DNA of 64,000 nt from Endozoicomonas gorgoniicola. Its GTDB lineage: Bacteria; Pseudomonadota; Gammaproteobacteria; Pseudomonadales; Endozoicomonadaceae. The notes beneath the pieces were generated by a model that was not told the DNA's origin, made no database searches, and was given only the letters and a program-made list of their open reading frames with translations. A program made the position numbers and the translations under genes. Below are positions 63,028-64,000 of this stretch, piece by piece (position 1 is the first letter of the stretch; each line of letters begins with the position of its first letter). The stretch spans positions 4,176,501-4,240,500 of the forward strand of contig NZ_JAPFCC010000001.1 of the NCBI RefSeq assembly GCF_025562715.2. The letters are read 5' to 3'.

Positions 63028-63997
63028 ACCTGCTATATTGTCGAAAACGAAAATACCTGAAATCAAGAGGATCATAATCCTGTTTTCCAGATTACTGCCT
63101 TTATGGGCACTGTGTGGTCTGATCGCTGGCTATTATTTCAGCTCTGCCATTGCCCCTTATAAACCCGCCATGTCTCTCCTCTTAGCCATTATTATGCTTG
63201 CCATGGGACTGACTTTGACGATAGCTGATCTGCGCGAGGCGTTAACTGATGTACGTCCTCTGGTTATGGGTGTTTGCCTGCAATTTATCCTGATGCCTCT
63301 TCTGGCCTACATCATCAGCATGAACTTTTCCCTTTCCCGGGAACTGCTGGTGGGAATGATACTGGTAGGTACTGCACCCGGCGGGACAGCCTCCAATGTG
63401 CTTGCCTATCTGGCAGGAGGACGAATTGCACTGTCGATTGGCATGACAACCCTGTCAACATTACTGGCGGTTGTCATTATGCCATTACTGAGTTCTTTGT
63501 ACTTAAGTACCGTAGTTGAGGTTGATAAGGTCGGTATGCTGCTCAGCATTCTGCAAATCATTATTCTTCCAGTGGCCGTAGGAGTGCTTCTTAATTATTT
63601 CTGTCCACGGCAGGTCAGTCGCATTAAACCCTGCCTGCCCTCTGTTGCCGTTGCCGCCATCAGTTGTGGCATTGCCCTGGTGGTTGCACTGAATGTAGAC
63701 ACGCTTACCACGGTTTCTGTCGCAGTGGTTCTGGCGGTTCTTCTGCATAACATTCTGGGGCTGGTGTCAGGGTACTTTTTTGCCAGGCTGTGTGGAATGA
63801 ATGTACCCACCGCCCGTACTGTTGCTATAGAAGTTGGCACACAAAACACAGGGCTGGCAGTCGCCCTGGCTTTCAAGCACTTTACGGTTCTGGCGGCCCT
63901 GCCCGGAGCCGTATTCAGCATAACCCAGAATTTACTGGGTGCCTGGCTGGCCAGTTACTGGTCCGGAAAACCACCGGCAGAAACAGAAAAAAGCTGA
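62993..63997 (+). CDS. Bile acid:sodium symporter (BASS) family transporter
   Basis: The hydrophobic protein with about nine to ten membrane segments has the BASS signatures GMILVGTAPGGTASNVLAYLAGG and ARTVAIEVGTQNTGLAVALA. It imports an organic anion with Na+; bacterial members take pantoate, bile acids or related compounds. The start is uncertain: TTG 62993 lies inside a tandem repeat, while TTG 63038 gives 319 residues, nearer the family length. Stop at 63997. Confidence 0.88.
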   Translation: MATASTTDGFNKPAILSKTKIPEIKRIIILFSRLLPLWALCGLIAGYYFSSAIAPYKPAMSLLLAIIMLAMGLTLTIADLREALTDVRPLVMGVCLQFILMPLLAYIISMNFSLSRELLVGMILVGTAPGGTASNVLAYLAGGRIALSIGMTTLSTLLAVVIMPLLSSLYLSTVVEVDKVGMLLSILQIIILPVAVGVLLNYFCPRQVSRIKPCLPSVAVAAISCGIALVVALNVDTLTTVSVAVVLAVLLHNILGLVSGYFFARLCGMNVPTARTVAIEVGTQNTGLAVALAFKHFTVLAALPGAVFSITQNLLGAWLASYWSGKPPAETEKS

Positions 63998-64000
63998 CTA

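Overview
The window comes from a gammaproteobacterium. The gene set (rbsDACBKR, mglBAC, yejK, nagD, a DUF3094 protein, nrdAB-yfaE, a fermentative cit locus) and the presence of effector-like glycosyltransferases suggest a marine, host-associated member of the Oceanospirillales, most like Endozoicomonas. This is an inference from gene content; no 16S rRNA gene is present.

Layout. 1-1200: 5' part of ppc (minus), then a 159-bp element with inverted ends. 1838-2985: the membrane pair yjiH-yjiG. 3072-5027: a secreted lipase-like hydrolase followed by a decayed second copy of the yjiG 3' end. 5200-14516: ordinary chromosomal genes (yfcZ-like, AlkB-type dioxygenase, tapT-like, GT39 transferase, TetR regulator, PAP2 phosphatase, yejK, PilJ-like periplasmic protein, methyltransferase, DUF3094, NADH dehydrogenase 2). 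14717-16234: an AT-rich TcdA/TcdB-type glycosyltransferase ending in a eukaryotic CaaX prenylation box, the most striking gene here.

16323-32382 is a tRNA-Lys/tRNA-Asn array split in two: Lys-Lys at the left and Asn-Lys-Asn-Lys-Asn at the right, all on the minus strand. The roughly 15 kb between them is a sugar-uptake block: the ribose operon rbsDACBKR (minus), a GalR/GalS-like repressor, and divergently lacZ-mglB-mglA-mglC. Each half of the tRNA array has its own recognisable promoter.

32751-43784 is a complete citrate-fermentation module: citC-citD-citE-citF-citX-citG, the sensor/regulator pair citA-citB, and the convergent 2-hydroxycarboxylate transporter citS. Between citB and citS lies a second TcdA/TcdB-type glycosyltransferase gene. 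It has a signal peptide, is interrupted by one in-frame amber codon, and is flanked by two copies of a direct repeat of about 60 bp.

44001-48562 holds a 2-Cys peroxiredoxin, a methyltransferase, and two adjacent insertion sequences: an IS30-family element sitting in a palindrome and an ISNCY-type element whose transposase is split at an A8G slippery site. 48723-62843 is mostly housekeeping: bacterioferritin with a Fur-like box, monothiol glutaredoxin, nagD, an M48 protease lipoprotein, an aminotransferase, a small lipoprotein, metE, an RstB/RstA-like two-component system, and nrdA-nrdB-yfaE behind NrdR-like boxes and a DnaA-like box. The window ends with a bile acid:sodium symporter family protein.

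A recurring feature is short in-frame or intergenic tandem duplication (12-21 bp units) at six or more places, together with several strong perfect palindromes.
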